DNA of 64,000 nucleotides from Bradyrhizobium sp. WSM3983 (GCF_000473045.1 NZ_AXAY01000011.1:1-64000), one strand, 5' to 3'; positions 42,990 through 52,231 are shown, counted from the stretch's first letter. Made by a program: numbers and translations. The notes: generated by a model not told the origin, from the letters alone.

Positions 42990-44645
42990 CTACTTCTGCG
43001 GCTGACCGAAATCGAGCGGCGGCAGCTCGATCTGCGGAACCTCGATCTTGATGGAGTTGGGGTCGATGTTCGACTGCACACCCTTGTAGTGCATCACCAT
43101 CGACGGGAATGTGATGACCAGCAGCACCATGATGACCTGAATGACCACGAACGGGACCGCGCCCCAATAAATCTGCCCCGTCGTGACCGGCTCCATGCGC
43201 TTCTTGGTGACGCGGTCGAGATAGGACTCCTTCGGCGCGACCGAGCGCAGATAGAACAGAGCGAAACCGAATGGCGGATGCATGAACGAGGTCTGCATGT
43301 TGACGCCGAGGATGACGCCGAACCAGATCAGGTCGATGCCGAGATGCTCGGCCGCGGGTCCGAGCAGCGGGATCACGATGAAGGCGAGCTCGAAGAAGTC
43401 GAGGAAGAACGCCAGCACGAACACGAAGGCATTGACGAAGATCAGGAAACCGACCTGACCGCCGGGCAGCGAGGTCAGGAGGTGCTCGACCCAGACATGG
43501 CCATTGACGCCGTAGAAGGTCAGCGAGAACACGCGCGCGCCGACCAGGATGAAGACGACGAACGCGGACAGCTTCGCCGTGGATTCCACGGCTTGGCGAA
43601 TCAAGTCCCACGACAGCCGCCGCTTCATGCCGCCGAGAATGAGAGCGCCGGTCGCGCCCATAGCGCCGCCTTCGGTCGGCGTCGCGATGCCGATGAAGAT
43701 CGTTCCAAGCACGAGGAAGATCAGAAACAGCGGCGGCACCATCACAAAGGTGGTCTGCTGCGCCATCTTCGAGAGGAAGCGGAAGCCGAGGAATCGGGCG
43801 GTGAGCCAGTTCACCACGGCGACGAAGAAGGCGAACAGGATAGCGAAGAACATGCTGAGCACGACGAAATCGGCCCCATGCGTCTCCGAACCCCGCATCA
43901 TGAGCCAGCCGAACACGCAGCTCGCCAGGAACAACACGCCCAGCGACCGCAGGCCGCGGTCGCCACTCTCCTCGCGGAACCCGATCGCTTCCTTGGGCAG
44001 GCCCGGAGCGGCTTTCGGGAAGATCAGGGTGACGAGGAACGCGTAGCCCGCATAGAGCCCGGCGAGCACCAGGCCCGGAATGAACGCGCCTTCGTACATG
44101 TCGCCGACCGACTTGCCGAGCTGGTCGGCCATCACGATCAGAACGAGCGAAGGCGGAATGATCTGCGCAAGCGTACCGGACGCGGCGATGATGCCGGTGG
44201 CCATGCGCCGGTCATAGCCGTAGCGCAGCATGATCGGCAGCGAGATCAGGCCCATCGAGATCACGGACGCCGCGACCACGCCGGTCGTCGCCGCAAGCAG
44301 CGCGCCGACGAACACCACCGCGTAGGCGAGGCCGCCGCGGATGGTGCCGAACAACTGGCCGATGGTGTCAAGCAGGTCCTCGGCCATGCCGGATCGCTCG
44401 AGCACCAGGCCCATGAAGGTGAAGAACGGAATCGCGAGCAGCGTGTCGTTGTTCATCACGCCGTAGACGCGCTCCGGCAGCGCTTGCAGGAAGTCCGGCC
44501 GGAATTCGCCGAGCTGGATTCCGATCACTGCGAAGATAAGGCCGACGGCGCCGAGCGAAAACGCCGCAGGATAGCCGAGCAGCAGCATGACCACCAGCGA
44601 CGCAAACATGATCGGCGCCATATTGGCGATGAGAAACGCGGTCAT
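42990..44645 (-). CDS. TRAP transporter large permease (DctM type)
   Basis: A 551-residue inner-membrane protein with about 13 or more hydrophobic segments. Family features include MLLLGYPAAFSLGAVGLIF at the start, ATTGVVAASVISMGLISLPIM with GxxxAS-like packing, and ASGTLAQIIPPSLVLIVMADQ. At 551 residues it is longer than the common ~430-residue DctM, as in TakM-type systems; the extra part is a loop and helices near 240-330. It couples Na+ or H+ entry to uptake of the acid delivered by a TakP-like protein. The small permease ends 25 bp upstream, so the two form an operon. No binding-protein gene is in this operon. Confidence 0.93.
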   Translation of the reverse strand: MTAFLIANMAPIMFASLVVMLLLGYPAAFSLGAVGLIFAVIGIQLGEFRPDFLQALPERVYGVMNNDTLLAIPFFTFMGLVLERSGMAEDLLDTIGQLFGTIRGGLAYAVVFVGALLAATTGVVAASVISMGLISLPIMLRYGYDRRMATGIIAASGTLAQIIPPSLVLIVMADQLGKSVGDMYEGAFIPGLVLAGLYAGYAFLVTLIFPKAAPGLPKEAIGFREESGDRGLRSLGVLFLASCVFGWLMMRGSETHGADFVVLSMFFAILFAFFVAVVNWLTARFLGFRFLSKMAQQTTFVMVPPLFLIFLVLGTIFIGIATPTEGGAMGATGALILGGMKRRLSWDLIRQAVESTAKLSAFVVFILVGARVFSLTFYGVNGHVWVEHLLTSLPGGQVGFLIFVNAFVFVLAFFLDFFELAFIVIPLLGPAAEHLGIDLIWFGVILGVNMQTSFMHPPFGFALFYLRSVAPKESYLDRVTKKRMEPVTTGQIYWGAVPFVVIQVIMVLLVITFPSMVMHYKGVQSNIDPNSIKIEVPQIELPPLDFGQPQK

Positions 44646-44670
44646 AGATCCCCCTGAAGAACGCCGCTCG

Positions 44671-45252
44671 TCACTTCTTTTCGATCGCCTGGACGAGGTG
44701 CTCGACCTCGGCTTCGATCGCCGTCACCTGCGACTCGTGAGGATCGGGAATCAGCTCGCGCATCACCGCGATGCGCTTGATCAATTCGGAGATGCCCTGA
44801 ACGAAGAGGAAGGCGAAGGCGATCATGATCAGCGATTTCGCCGGCCATTGCGGCAGGCCGCCGGCATTGCCGGATTGCTCGTTGACGTCGAACGAGCGTT
44901 GAAAGAACGGTATGCCAGTAATCATCATCACGATCGTCAGCGGCAGCAGGAAAAACGCATGGCCAATGACATCGATGATGTTGCGCGCTTTTTTCGGCAT
45001 CATGCTGTTGAAGATGTCAATCCGGATGTGCTCGTTGTCGAGCAGGGTCCACGGCGAGCAGAGCAGGAAGACGATACTGAAAAGCACCCATTGCAGCTCG
45101 AGCCACGAATTCGACGAGACATCGAAGGTCTTGCGGACGATCGCGTTGACGGCAGAGATGATCACGGCGACGAGGATCAGCCAAGCCAAACGCTTGCCCG
45201 TCCAACGTGTGAACGCGTCGATTCCACGGCTCAACTTCAGGAGCGCTTGCAA
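44671..45252 (-). CDS. TRAP transporter small permease (DctQ type)
   Basis: A 193-residue membrane protein with four hydrophobic segments and the DctQ landmarks: an N-terminal GKRLAWLILVAVIISAVNAIVRK, NSWLELQWVLFSIVFLLCS (the conserved E-L-Q-W) and HIRIDIFNSMMPKKARNIID. It forms the membrane complex with the DctM protein encoded downstream. TTG or ATG assignment is not in doubt because ATG 45252 begins MQALLKLSRG; GGAGGA lies just upstream on the strand. The C-terminal tail is charged and probably cytoplasmic. Confidence 0.92.
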   Translation of the reverse strand: MQALLKLSRGIDAFTRWTGKRLAWLILVAVIISAVNAIVRKTFDVSSNSWLELQWVLFSIVFLLCSPWTLLDNEHIRIDIFNSMMPKKARNIIDVIGHAFFLLPLTIVMMITGIPFFQRSFDVNEQSGNAGGLPQWPAKSLIMIAFAFLFVQGISELIKRIAVMRELIPDPHESQVTAIEAEVEHLVQAIEKK

Positions 45253-45426
45253 CGATAGGTCCTCCCCAGATTCTTGCCTGGCCCGTCTTTGAGTCTGCGC
45301 CGACTGGGCGCCTCGGCTTGTTCCGCCGCGAAGGCTTAAGGCAGCCGCACAAAACCAGCGGCGGTGCCGCCAGTCAATCGGAAGTTTGTTGATAGTTAAG
45401 GGGAATATGGCCGCGGGCGGCGATCC

Positions 45427-46497
45427 TCAGCCGCCGGTCACGCTCATATGCCTGCTGACGCTCGGGCGGTCGTGGCGGCGGTCGATGACGAAATCGTGGC
45501 CCTTGGGCTTCAGCCCGATGGCGTGGTCGATCGCAGCCGCAAGCAGCATGTCATCATCAGATGCACGCAGAGGTTCGCGCAAATCGGAGGCATCCTCGTG
45601 GCCGAGGCAGGTGTGCAGCGTGCCCGTGCAGGTGATGCGCACCCGGTTGCAGGATTCGCAGAAATTGTGGGTCATCGGCGTGATGAAGCCGAGCTTGCCG
45701 CCGGTCTCGGCGACGCCGACATAGCGCGCCGGCCCGCCGGTGCTCTCGGCCAGATCCATCATCGTGAATTGCTGGGCGAGCCGCGCGCGCACCAGCGACA
45801 GCGGGAGATATTGGTCGATGCGGCCCGAGCCGATCTCGCCCATCGGCATCACCTCGATCAGGGTCAGTCCCATTCCCTTGCCATGGGCCCAGCGCAAGAG
45901 GTCGGGGAGCTCGTCCTCGTTGAGGTTCTTCAGCGCCACCGCGTTGATCTTCACGGCTAGCCCCGCAGCACGCGCGGCCTCGATGCCTTCCAGCACCTTG
46001 TCGATCTCGCCCCAGCGCGTGATCTCGCGAAACTTCCTGGGATCGAGCGTGTCGAGCGAGACGTTGATGCGGCGAACGCCGCAATCGGCGAGTTCGCGGG
46101 CATGTTTTGCGAGTTGCGTGCCGTTGGTGGTCAGCGTCAGCTCGCCCAGCGCGCCGCTCATGAGATGGCGCGACAGCGAGCGCACCAGCGACATCACATT
46201 GCGCCGGACCAGTGGCTCGCCGCCGGTGAGCCGCAGCTTCTTCACGCCCTTGGCGATGAAGGCCGAGCAGAGCCGGTCGAGTTCCTCCAGCGTCAGCAGG
46301 TCGGCCTTGGGCAGGAACGTCATGTCTTCCGACATGCAATAGAAGCAGCGCAGATCGCAGCGATCGGTGACGGAGACGCGCAGGTAGGAGATGGTCCGCC
46401 CGAACGGATCGGTCATCGCGCTCGACAGCGCGGCGCTCGGGCTCGCTGACGCGAGAGGGCTCGCTGTAGCGAGAGGGCTCGCAGAAGATCCGTTCAT
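45427..46497 (-). CDS. moaA: GTP 3',8-cyclase, molybdenum cofactor biosynthesis
   Basis: Radical SAM enzyme making the first intermediate of molybdopterin from GTP. The N-terminal 4Fe-4S cluster uses CDLRCFYC in SVTDRCDLRCFYCMSED, the C-terminal cluster uses CESCNRVRITCTGTLHTC, and the chain ends in the required Gly-Gly (SVTGG). Core length is normal. The N-terminus carries an unusual Ser/Ala/Pro repeat (SPLATASPLASASPSAA) encoded by tandem DNA repeats; ATG 46416 (MTDPFGRTISYLRV) would give a standard start without it. The gene is alone on its strand. MoCo fits the MOSC-domain protein at 58729. Confidence 0.95.
   Translation of the reverse strand: MNGSSASPLATASPLASASPSAALSSAMTDPFGRTISYLRVSVTDRCDLRCFYCMSEDMTFLPKADLLTLEELDRLCSAFIAKGVKKLRLTGGEPLVRRNVMSLVRSLSRHLMSGALGELTLTTNGTQLAKHARELADCGVRRINVSLDTLDPRKFREITRWGEIDKVLEGIEAARAAGLAVKINAVALKNLNEDELPDLLRWAHGKGMGLTLIEVMPMGEIGSGRIDQYLPLSLVRARLAQQFTMMDLAESTGGPARYVGVAETGGKLGFITPMTHNFCESCNRVRITCTGTLHTCLGHEDASDLREPLRASDDDMLLAAAIDHAIGLKPKGHDFVIDRRHDRPSVSRHMSVTGG
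46442..46487. repeat. Tandem 18-bp repeats inside the 5' end of moaA
   Basis: CTCGCTGACGCGAGAGGG (46442-46459) is followed directly by CTCGCTGTAGCGAGAGGG (46460-46477) and a partial copy to 46487. Each unit is itself a small inverted repeat (CTCGC...GCGAG). The array lies in the first 20 codons of the longer moaA frame or in its leader if ATG 46416 is the start. Confidence 0.75.
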
Positions 46498-46617
46498 ACC
46501 AAATGCCTTGTCACTTACGGCGACGGGCGCACCTTTGCTTCAGCGGTGCCGTCGGCACAATCTAAGCATCGGACGCGGCTAGGACAATCGGGTGGTATAC
46601 GTAGATTGACGCCCGGA

Positions 46618-47106
46618 TCAGCGCTTGCCCGCGTTCGGATCGGGGAACGGCGTACCGCCCGCGGGCGCTGCAGCGTCGGCCGGCGCTGCGGCGGGCGCGG
46701 TTGCGGCCGGTTTCGGCTTCTTCGGCCGGTGCGGCTTCTTCTTCACGGGCTTGGGCGGCCCCGCCGGCTGAAGCTCAGCAAAAACCGGATTCGGATCGGT
46801 GGTCACCGAGGCGGGCGTGGTGAAATCGCCGGGATTCTTGATCACGTTCACCGGCACGCTGGTCGGCTGGTACCTGGGCAGCGCGAAAGCGACCGTGAAC
46901 GGGGCTTCGGGGGCGGGAACCGAGACGGAGCAGGGGGTCTTGCAGCCCGCACCCAGCGAGGTCGTGGCGTCAGCCCCCGGGGGATTGGATTCGAGCCGGA
47001 CCTGGACGGTCGGCGGCGCGGATTTGAACATGTCCCAAGAGACCGAGGAGCAGCCACCAAGGCTCGCTCCCGCTAACGCAATCGCGATAACACGACGCAT
47101 GACCAT
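46618..47106 (-). CDS. Putative PEGA-like lipoprotein
   Basis: About 162 residues with a lipoprotein signal (ALAGASLGGC, Cys near 20), a small domain VQVRLESNPPGADATTSLGAGCKTPCSVSVPAPEAPFTVAFALPRYQP that has the PEGA-like pattern (SNPPGA...G...TP...), and a long Lys/Pro/Ala-rich tail (KPVKKKPHRPKKPKPA). It should be anchored to the outer membrane with the basic tail possibly touching peptidoglycan. Starts at 47106 and 47100 are nearly equivalent. The family role is unknown. Confidence 0.75.
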   Translation of the reverse strand: MVMRRVIAIALAGASLGGCSSVSWDMFKSAPPTVQVRLESNPPGADATTSLGAGCKTPCSVSVPAPEAPFTVAFALPRYQPTSVPVNVIKNPGDFTTPASVTTDPNPVFAELQPAGPPKPVKKKPHRPKKPKPAATAPAAAPADAAAPAGGTPFPDPNAGKR

Positions 47107-47257
47107 CCACTTCTGCTGCGACGAACCGCCACATAACCCCGCGCGGACCTTAGGGGCGTCGCCTGGGGCAAGCAACCGGCCGGCTGCGCATAGTTAATAG
47201 ATGGTTAACGCAGGGTTCCCTGGAATAAGCCAGCTATGTCAGGGCCTTGCCTGGGGC

Positions 47258-47932
47258 CTAAGCCGTCATCAGACTGTGGGCGGCGGCCGGCAGGTCGCGC
47301 ATGTGATGGATCAGCCGGTCCGGCTTCAGATCGGCGATCGGCACGTCCGTGTAGCCGAAGCTGACCCCGATCACAGGCACCCCGGCGCGCCGGGCCACGC
47401 CGACATCGGTTCCGGCGTCGCCGATCATAATGCTGGCTTTGATCTCGCCGCCGGCCCGCGCCACCGTCTCGCGGAAAATGGTCGGATCGGGCTTCTGGAC
47501 CCCAAAAGTGTCCGCGCCGCAGATCGTCGCGAACCGCCGGGTGAGGTCCAGCTGGTCCAAGAGCCGCTTCGACAGCCATTCCAGCTTGTTGGTGCAGACC
47601 GCGAGACGATGGCCCTGGGCTGCAAACAGGTCGAGCGCGTCCAGCAGCCCCTCGAAGGGCCGCGATTCGACCGCGATATTGTCGGCGTAATAGGCGATGA
47701 AATCAGCCGTTAGCCGGTCCATGTCGGCAGGCGTGACCGTGCGGCCCTCGGCCTCCAGCCCCCGCTCGATCAGCTTGCGGGCGCCGGCGCCGATCATGTT
47801 GCGGGCCGAGGCCATCGGCACCGGCGGCAGGCCTTCGCGGTCGAGCACGTGATTCAGCGCGGTGATCAGGTCGGGCGCCGTATCCACAAGCGTGCCGTCG
47901 AGATCGAAGACGAGAGTATAGGGGGAGCTCAT
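47258..47932 (-). CDS. gph: Phosphoglycolate phosphatase (HAD family)
   Basis: A 224-residue HAD hydrolase. Motif I is FDLDGTLVDTAPDL, motif II the T in AVCTNKLEW, motif III the Lys in GVQKPDP, and motif IV the Asp pair in MIGDAGTDVG; the alpha-helical cap inserted after motif I is of the Gph type. It removes phosphate from 2-phosphoglycolate, a by-product of DNA repair or Rubisco oxygenation. Other small sugar phosphates remain possible. Start ATG 47932. The gene diverges from rpiA. Confidence 0.9.
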   Translation of the reverse strand: MSSPYTLVFDLDGTLVDTAPDLITALNHVLDREGLPPVPMASARNMIGAGARKLIERGLEAEGRTVTPADMDRLTADFIAYYADNIAVESRPFEGLLDALDLFAAQGHRLAVCTNKLEWLSKRLLDQLDLTRRFATICGADTFGVQKPDPTIFRETVARAGGEIKASIMIGDAGTDVGVARRAGVPVIGVSFGYTDVPIADLKPDRLIHHMRDLPAAAHSLMTA

Positions 47933-48098
47933 GGTCCAAGCGCTACCGGCCCGGCCGGGCCAGTGCAAGGGGCCGGGCTATAAGATCGGGTTATAGGCCT
48001 GTTCCCAGACCCTGTTCTCCGGGGAAAAACGAGGCTACATAGGCCCGCCGCAACCGACGATACCAGCGGCACTCCCGGCTTTGAGAGGCGGCCCAAAC

Positions 48099-48812
48099 GT
48101 GAACATGGACCAGTTGAAGCGGCAGGCTGCAGCGCGCGCGCTGGAAGAGGTGCGCGACGGCATGCAGCTCGGCCTCGGTACCGGCTCGACCGCAAAACAT
48201 TTCGTCGAGCTGCTCGGCGAGCGCGTCGCCGCCGGCCTCAAGGTGATCGGCGTGCCGACCTCCGAGGCGACGCGCGCCGCTGCGGAGCGCTGCGGCGTGC
48301 CGCTGACCACGCTCGATGAGATCGACCATCTCGACATTACGGTCGACGGCGCCGATGAGATCGATCCCGAGCTTAATCTGATCAAGGGCGGCGGTGGTGC
48401 GTTGCTGCGCGAGAAGATCGTGGCGGCCGCCTCGGATCGCATGATCGTGATTGCCGACGACACCAAATGGGTGCCGATGCTCGGCCAGTTTCCGTTGCCG
48501 GTCGAGGTGATCCCGTTCGGGCTTGGCGCGACGCGCCGAGCCATTGAGAAGGCATTTGCGGAATGCGGCGTTTCCGGCCAAATGGCGGTCCGCAAGGCCA
48601 AAGACGGCCACGTTTTCGTCACCGATGGCGGCCACTGGATCGTCGATGCTCAGCTCGAGCGGATTGTGGATCCGCCTGGCCTCGCCAAGGCGTTGAGCGC
48701 GATCCCCGGCGTGGTCGAGCATGGATTGTTTATCGGCTTGGCCAGCTCGGCTGTTTTGGCGGGTGGCGAGGGAATCCGCGTGATTGAACGGCGTAAGCCG
48801 AAAGGAGACTAG
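48099..48812 (+). CDS. rpiA: Ribose-5-phosphate isomerase A
   Basis: A 237-residue enzyme of the pentose phosphate pathway that interconverts ribose 5-phosphate and ribulose 5-phosphate. Landmarks are GLGTGSTAKHFVELL (phosphate binding), TVDGADEIDPELNLIKGGGGALLREKIVA with the catalytic Asp/Glu/Lys residues, and VFVTDGGHWIVD. GTG 48099 is placed 9 bp after AGGCGG; ATG 48105 is equally in frame. A DUF2059 gene starts 2 bp after the stop, so they are coupled. Confidence 0.95.
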   Translation: MNMDQLKRQAAARALEEVRDGMQLGLGTGSTAKHFVELLGERVAAGLKVIGVPTSEATRAAAERCGVPLTTLDEIDHLDITVDGADEIDPELNLIKGGGGALLREKIVAAASDRMIVIADDTKWVPMLGQFPLPVEVIPFGLGATRRAIEKAFAECGVSGQMAVRKAKDGHVFVTDGGHWIVDAQLERIVDPPGLAKALSAIPGVVEHGLFIGLASSAVLAGGEGIRVIERRKPKGD

Positions 48813-48814
48813 GA

Positions 48815-49336
48815 ATGAAAAGTGTTTTGAAGATCGTGCCCGCTGCGTGCCTCGCTTTCGCGCTGGTACTCGGGGCCGTGCCTGCAACCGCGCAGCAGCA
48901 GGCAGCCCCGTCGGCACCCTCTCCGGGGGCGATTGCGGCGGCGAGGGAGATCTTGACGCTGAAGCATGCCAGCGCGATGTACGCCAACGCCGTGCCCGGC
49001 ATGGTGGAGAAGGTCAAGGGCACGCTGATCGGGCAGAACCTCAACTACCAGAAGGATCTCAACGAGCTCGCCCCGATCGTTGCCAAGCAGCTTGCCGGCC
49101 GCGAGCAGGAGATCGGCGATGGGATGGTGGGGGTCTATGCCGGCGAATTCACCGAGCAGGAGCTGAAGGATCTCGTCACGTTCTACAAGTCGCCGCTCGG
49201 CCAGAAGCTGCTCACCAACGAGCCCAAGGCCATCAGCCTCAGCATGCAGGTCATGAATGCGTGGGCGCAGAACTTCTCCGAGGTCGTCATGGGCGTCTTC
49301 CGTACCGAGATGCGCAAGCGTGGCAAGGAAATCTGA
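48815..49336 (+). CDS. DUF2059 exported protein
   Basis: A 173-residue protein with a Sec signal peptide (ACLAFALVLGAVPATA, cut near AQQQ) and a DUF2059 helical domain containing EFTEQELKDLVTFYKSPLGQKLL, the family signature. Function is unknown; the location should be periplasmic. AAAGGAG overlaps the end of rpiA just before ATG 48815, and gor follows 47 bp later, a conserved-looking rpiA-DUF2059-gor run. Confidence 0.9.
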   Translation: MKSVLKIVPAACLAFALVLGAVPATAQQQAAPSAPSPGAIAAAREILTLKHASAMYANAVPGMVEKVKGTLIGQNLNYQKDLNELAPIVAKQLAGREQEIGDGMVGVYAGEFTEQELKDLVTFYKSPLGQKLLTNEPKAISLSMQVMNAWAQNFSEVVMGVFRTEMRKRGKEI

Positions 49337-49383
49337 CAGTACCTATCTGTCTAGATCATCCTTGAAAGAGGTCGGAGTGGACA

Positions 49384-50772
49384 ATGGCTGAATTCGACGT
49401 CGACCTCTTTGTCATCGGTGGCGGTTCGGGTGGCGTGCGTGCCGCCCGCATCGCGGCCGGCTACGGCGCCCGCGTGATGATCGCGGAAGAGTACCGCATG
49501 GGCGGCACCTGCGTGATCCGCGGCTGCGTGCCGAAGAAGCTGTTCGTGATCGGCTCGCATTTCCGTCACGAGCTCGAGGACGCCGCGGGCTTCGGCTGGA
49601 CCGTTCCGCCCGCCACCTTCGACTGGCCGACGCTGATCGCCAACAAGGACAAGGAGATCGCGCGGCTGGAGGCGGCCTACACGACCAATGTCGAGAAGTC
49701 GGGCGCGCAGATCGTGAAGAGCCGCGCCGTGATCGAGGGCAAGCACACCGTCCGCCTGCTCGCGGACGACAAGAAGATCACCGCAAAATACATCCTCATC
49801 GCCACCGGCGGCGCGCCCAATCATGGCGCCCCGATCCCGGGCATCGAGCACGTGATTTCGTCCAACGAGGCGTTTCACCTGAAGAAGCTGCCGAAGCGGA
49901 TCGTGATCCAGGGCGGCGGCTACATCGCGCTGGAATTCGCCGGCATCTTCGCCGGCTTCGGCTCCGACGTCACCGTGATCTATCGCGGCGACAACATCTT
50001 GCGCGGCTTTGACGAAGACGTCCGCATGCACGTCCGCAGCGAGATGGAGAAGCAGGGCATCACCATCCTCACCGGCTGCACGGTGAACAAGGTCGATCGC
50101 CACGGCGAGGAATTCACCACCCACCTGTCGAACGGATCGAGCCTCGCTTCCGACCAGGTGATGTTCGCGATCGGCCGTCATCCGGCCGTTGCCAATCTCG
50201 GCCTGGAGAAGGCCGGCGTCGCCATCAACCCGAAGAACGGCGGCATCGCGGTCGATCATTTCTCGAAGAGCTCGGCCGACAGCATCTACGCGATCGGCGA
50301 CGTCACCCATCGCTTCAACCTGACGCCGGTCGCGATCCGCGAAGGCCATGCCTTCGCCGACACCGTGTTCGGCAAGCGTACTGTGCAGGTCGATCATTCA
50401 TCCATCCCGACCGCGGTGTTCTCGCAGCCGGAGGTCGGCACGGTCGGTCTGACGGAAACCGAAGCGCGCGCGCAGTTCAGCCACGTCGACATCTACAAGA
50501 CGACGTTCCGGCCGATCAAGGCGACGATGTCAGGCCGCGACACCCGCGTGCTGATGAAGCTCATCGTTGACGGCTCGACCGACCGCGTGCTCGGCTGTCA
50601 CATCGTCGGAGATTGCGCCGCCGAGGTCACGCAAGTCGTCGCGATTGCCGTGAAGATGAAGGCAACGAAAGCCGATTTCGACGCGACCATCGCGCTGCAT
50701 CCGACCGCGGCCGAAGAGCTGGTCACGATGCGCACGCCGACCGCCCGCCACGTGCGCCAGGCGGCGGAGTAG
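49384..50772 (+). CDS. gor: Glutathione-disulfide reductase
   Basis: A 462-residue FAD/NADPH oxidoreductase that keeps glutathione reduced. It has the FAD-binding GGGSGGVRAAR, the redox disulfide in GGTCVIRGCVPKKL (Cys43 and Cys48), the NADPH-binding GGGYIALEFAGIFAGFG, a second FAD motif YAIGDVTHRFNLTPVA, and the C-terminal His-Glu pair in ALHPTAAEEL. The product is cytoplasmic. It is the last gene of the rpiA cluster and converges on the bicupin gene 10 bp away. Confidence 0.94.
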   Translation: MAEFDVDLFVIGGGSGGVRAARIAAGYGARVMIAEEYRMGGTCVIRGCVPKKLFVIGSHFRHELEDAAGFGWTVPPATFDWPTLIANKDKEIARLEAAYTTNVEKSGAQIVKSRAVIEGKHTVRLLADDKKITAKYILIATGGAPNHGAPIPGIEHVISSNEAFHLKKLPKRIVIQGGGYIALEFAGIFAGFGSDVTVIYRGDNILRGFDEDVRMHVRSEMEKQGITILTGCTVNKVDRHGEEFTTHLSNGSSLASDQVMFAIGRHPAVANLGLEKAGVAINPKNGGIAVDHFSKSSADSIYAIGDVTHRFNLTPVAIREGHAFADTVFGKRTVQVDHSSIPTAVFSQPEVGTVGLTETEARAQFSHVDIYKTTFRPIKATMSGRDTRVLMKLIVDGSTDRVLGCHIVGDCAAEVTQVVAIAVKMKATKADFDATIALHPTAAEELVTMRTPTARHVRQAAE

Positions 50773-50782
50773 GGGCTCGCGC

Positions 50783-51922
50783 TTACGCGTAGAGATATCC
50801 GACCGGCTGGCCTTCGGTGCGCAGCGGACGAATGTCCTTTTGCGTGATGATCTGGCTGGCCAAACCGTCGATCTCGTCGCGTTGCGTCGGCGTCCAGCTG
50901 CGAAGATCGTTCATGCCCTTGAGGAGACCGAGCCTGAGCACCTGCGTGTTCTCACCGATCGCGACGAGGCTGATCGCACTCTTGCCTGCAGTCACCACGT
51001 CGCCGGCAGCGAGCTCAAAGGTCTGGCCCGCCTTGTTCTTGAATTCGGCCGTGCCGCGAATGACGCGATAGATCACGACTTCGCCCTTGGCGAACGCGGC
51101 GGCATCGGCTGATGCCGATGTGCTCTTCGGCAGCAGCGACTGGCTGCGCGGATCGGTGGCGATGATGTGGCCGGTGACGAGCTGGCCGCTCGGCACCTCG
51201 ATGCCGATATCGCGCACGTAAACCGGCAGCGCCGATTTGATCGTGCCATCGGTGAGCGGCTTGAACAGCGCATCCAGCGCCAGGGGATCCTGAAGCCAGA
51301 AGCCGGCATTGGCGGGGCGATCATGCAGCGGATGGCTCCAGGCCACGCGCGGCGTCTCGGCTTCGTTGATCTGGTCCGGGCCAACGATGGTCGGATTCGG
51401 AAACGTCGTGGGATCGGTGATGAAGGCTTCGAGGAATTTGCCGGAATAGCCCATCGAGATCGGATCCGGCACCACCGTCTGCGGCGTCTTCAAATTCTCT
51501 TCCGTCGACAGACCCGACCAGGTGTAGAACAGCTGGCGATGCACGATCGCGCTTTGCAGCATCACTGCGCCCGGGCCGACACTGTAGAAGCGGCCGTCAT
51601 AGTCGAAGGTGAAGGCCCCCGAGGTGACCAGCACGAGCTGAAAGCCGCCCGGCGGCAGATGCAGATGGAAGTCGGTGGGGCCGGTGTCGGGGCGATAGAT
51701 CGGCAAATTGGTCGCGACTTCGTGGAGCAGGAAGGTTTCGTTGTTGGCGTGAAAGCCCTCGTTGGCGCGGTTGTAGAGGGCCTGCGGACGATAGGTCGCT
51801 TCGAACTTCGCATTCCGGTCGCGATCGATCGCCACAAAATCCTGGGTGTTGAGGCGGAGCGGCGCGCCGTTCGGATGGGTGAGGCCGGTCGTCTTGAGAT
51901 CGCCCGCAGCATGCACGTTCAT
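50783..51922 (-). CDS. Bicupin-fold protein of unknown function
   Basis: A 379-residue protein with an N-terminal cupin barrel (FHLHLPPGGFQLVLVTSGAFTFDYDGRFYSVGPGAVMLQS, about 95-140) and a C-terminal one (VIYRVIRGTAEFKNKAGQTFELAAGDVVTAGKSA, about 290-330). The central part is rich in Pro and Asn. Only a few His/Glu ligands are recognisable, so metal binding is uncertain. Homogentisate dioxygenase-like and pirin-like functions were considered but their motifs are not seen. ATG 51922 follows CGGAGAAC. Confidence 0.6.
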   Translation of the reverse strand: MNVHAAGDLKTTGLTHPNGAPLRLNTQDFVAIDRDRNAKFEATYRPQALYNRANEGFHANNETFLLHEVATNLPIYRPDTGPTDFHLHLPPGGFQLVLVTSGAFTFDYDGRFYSVGPGAVMLQSAIVHRQLFYTWSGLSTEENLKTPQTVVPDPISMGYSGKFLEAFITDPTTFPNPTIVGPDQINEAETPRVAWSHPLHDRPANAGFWLQDPLALDALFKPLTDGTIKSALPVYVRDIGIEVPSGQLVTGHIIATDPRSQSLLPKSTSASADAAAFAKGEVVIYRVIRGTAEFKNKAGQTFELAAGDVVTAGKSAISLVAIGENTQVLRLGLLKGMNDLRSWTPTQRDEIDGLASQIITQKDIRPLRTEGQPVGYLYA

Positions 51923-52231
51923 GACGTTCTCCGCTCTGCGCCATTGCTTCGCGTGCAACGTCATTGCGAATTTTGGGCCAGTTGGTTTGCGAAGCAGCAA
52001 CCAGGGCCGGCGCCGCGGCGCGGCGAGCCCGGTCAGGAAAAAATCCGGTGGTTGCACGGGAGGTTAGATCGCCCGCTGGCTTCGATCGTTCGCCGCTGCG
52101 CTCGTGCCTCGCACGTCCGGGAGAGCGGGCCGACTTGTCTAATTTGTCAGCAAGCATCGCAATTATTCAGGGCGGCGATTGACAATATGTTCATGTTTTG
52201 TTCTTATGCTGCGACCGAGAGGGAGGCAGCC
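51923..52231. other. 309-bp divergent intergenic region
   Basis: Lies between the divergent bicupin gene and the small protein at 52232. A likely promoter for the latter would be AT-richer sequence at 52150-52205 (TTGACAATATG near 52178 is a fair -35 element). No gene is recognised. Confidence 0.35.

Noticed and set aside
43089..44657. 522-codon plus-strand frame opposite DctM
   Set aside because: Composition dominated by His, Glu, Arg and Asp as in shadow frames of membrane proteins.
46498..46617. Possible molybdenum-cofactor RNA motif before moaA
   Set aside because: The 120-bp gap shows no convincing conserved stems of that motif.
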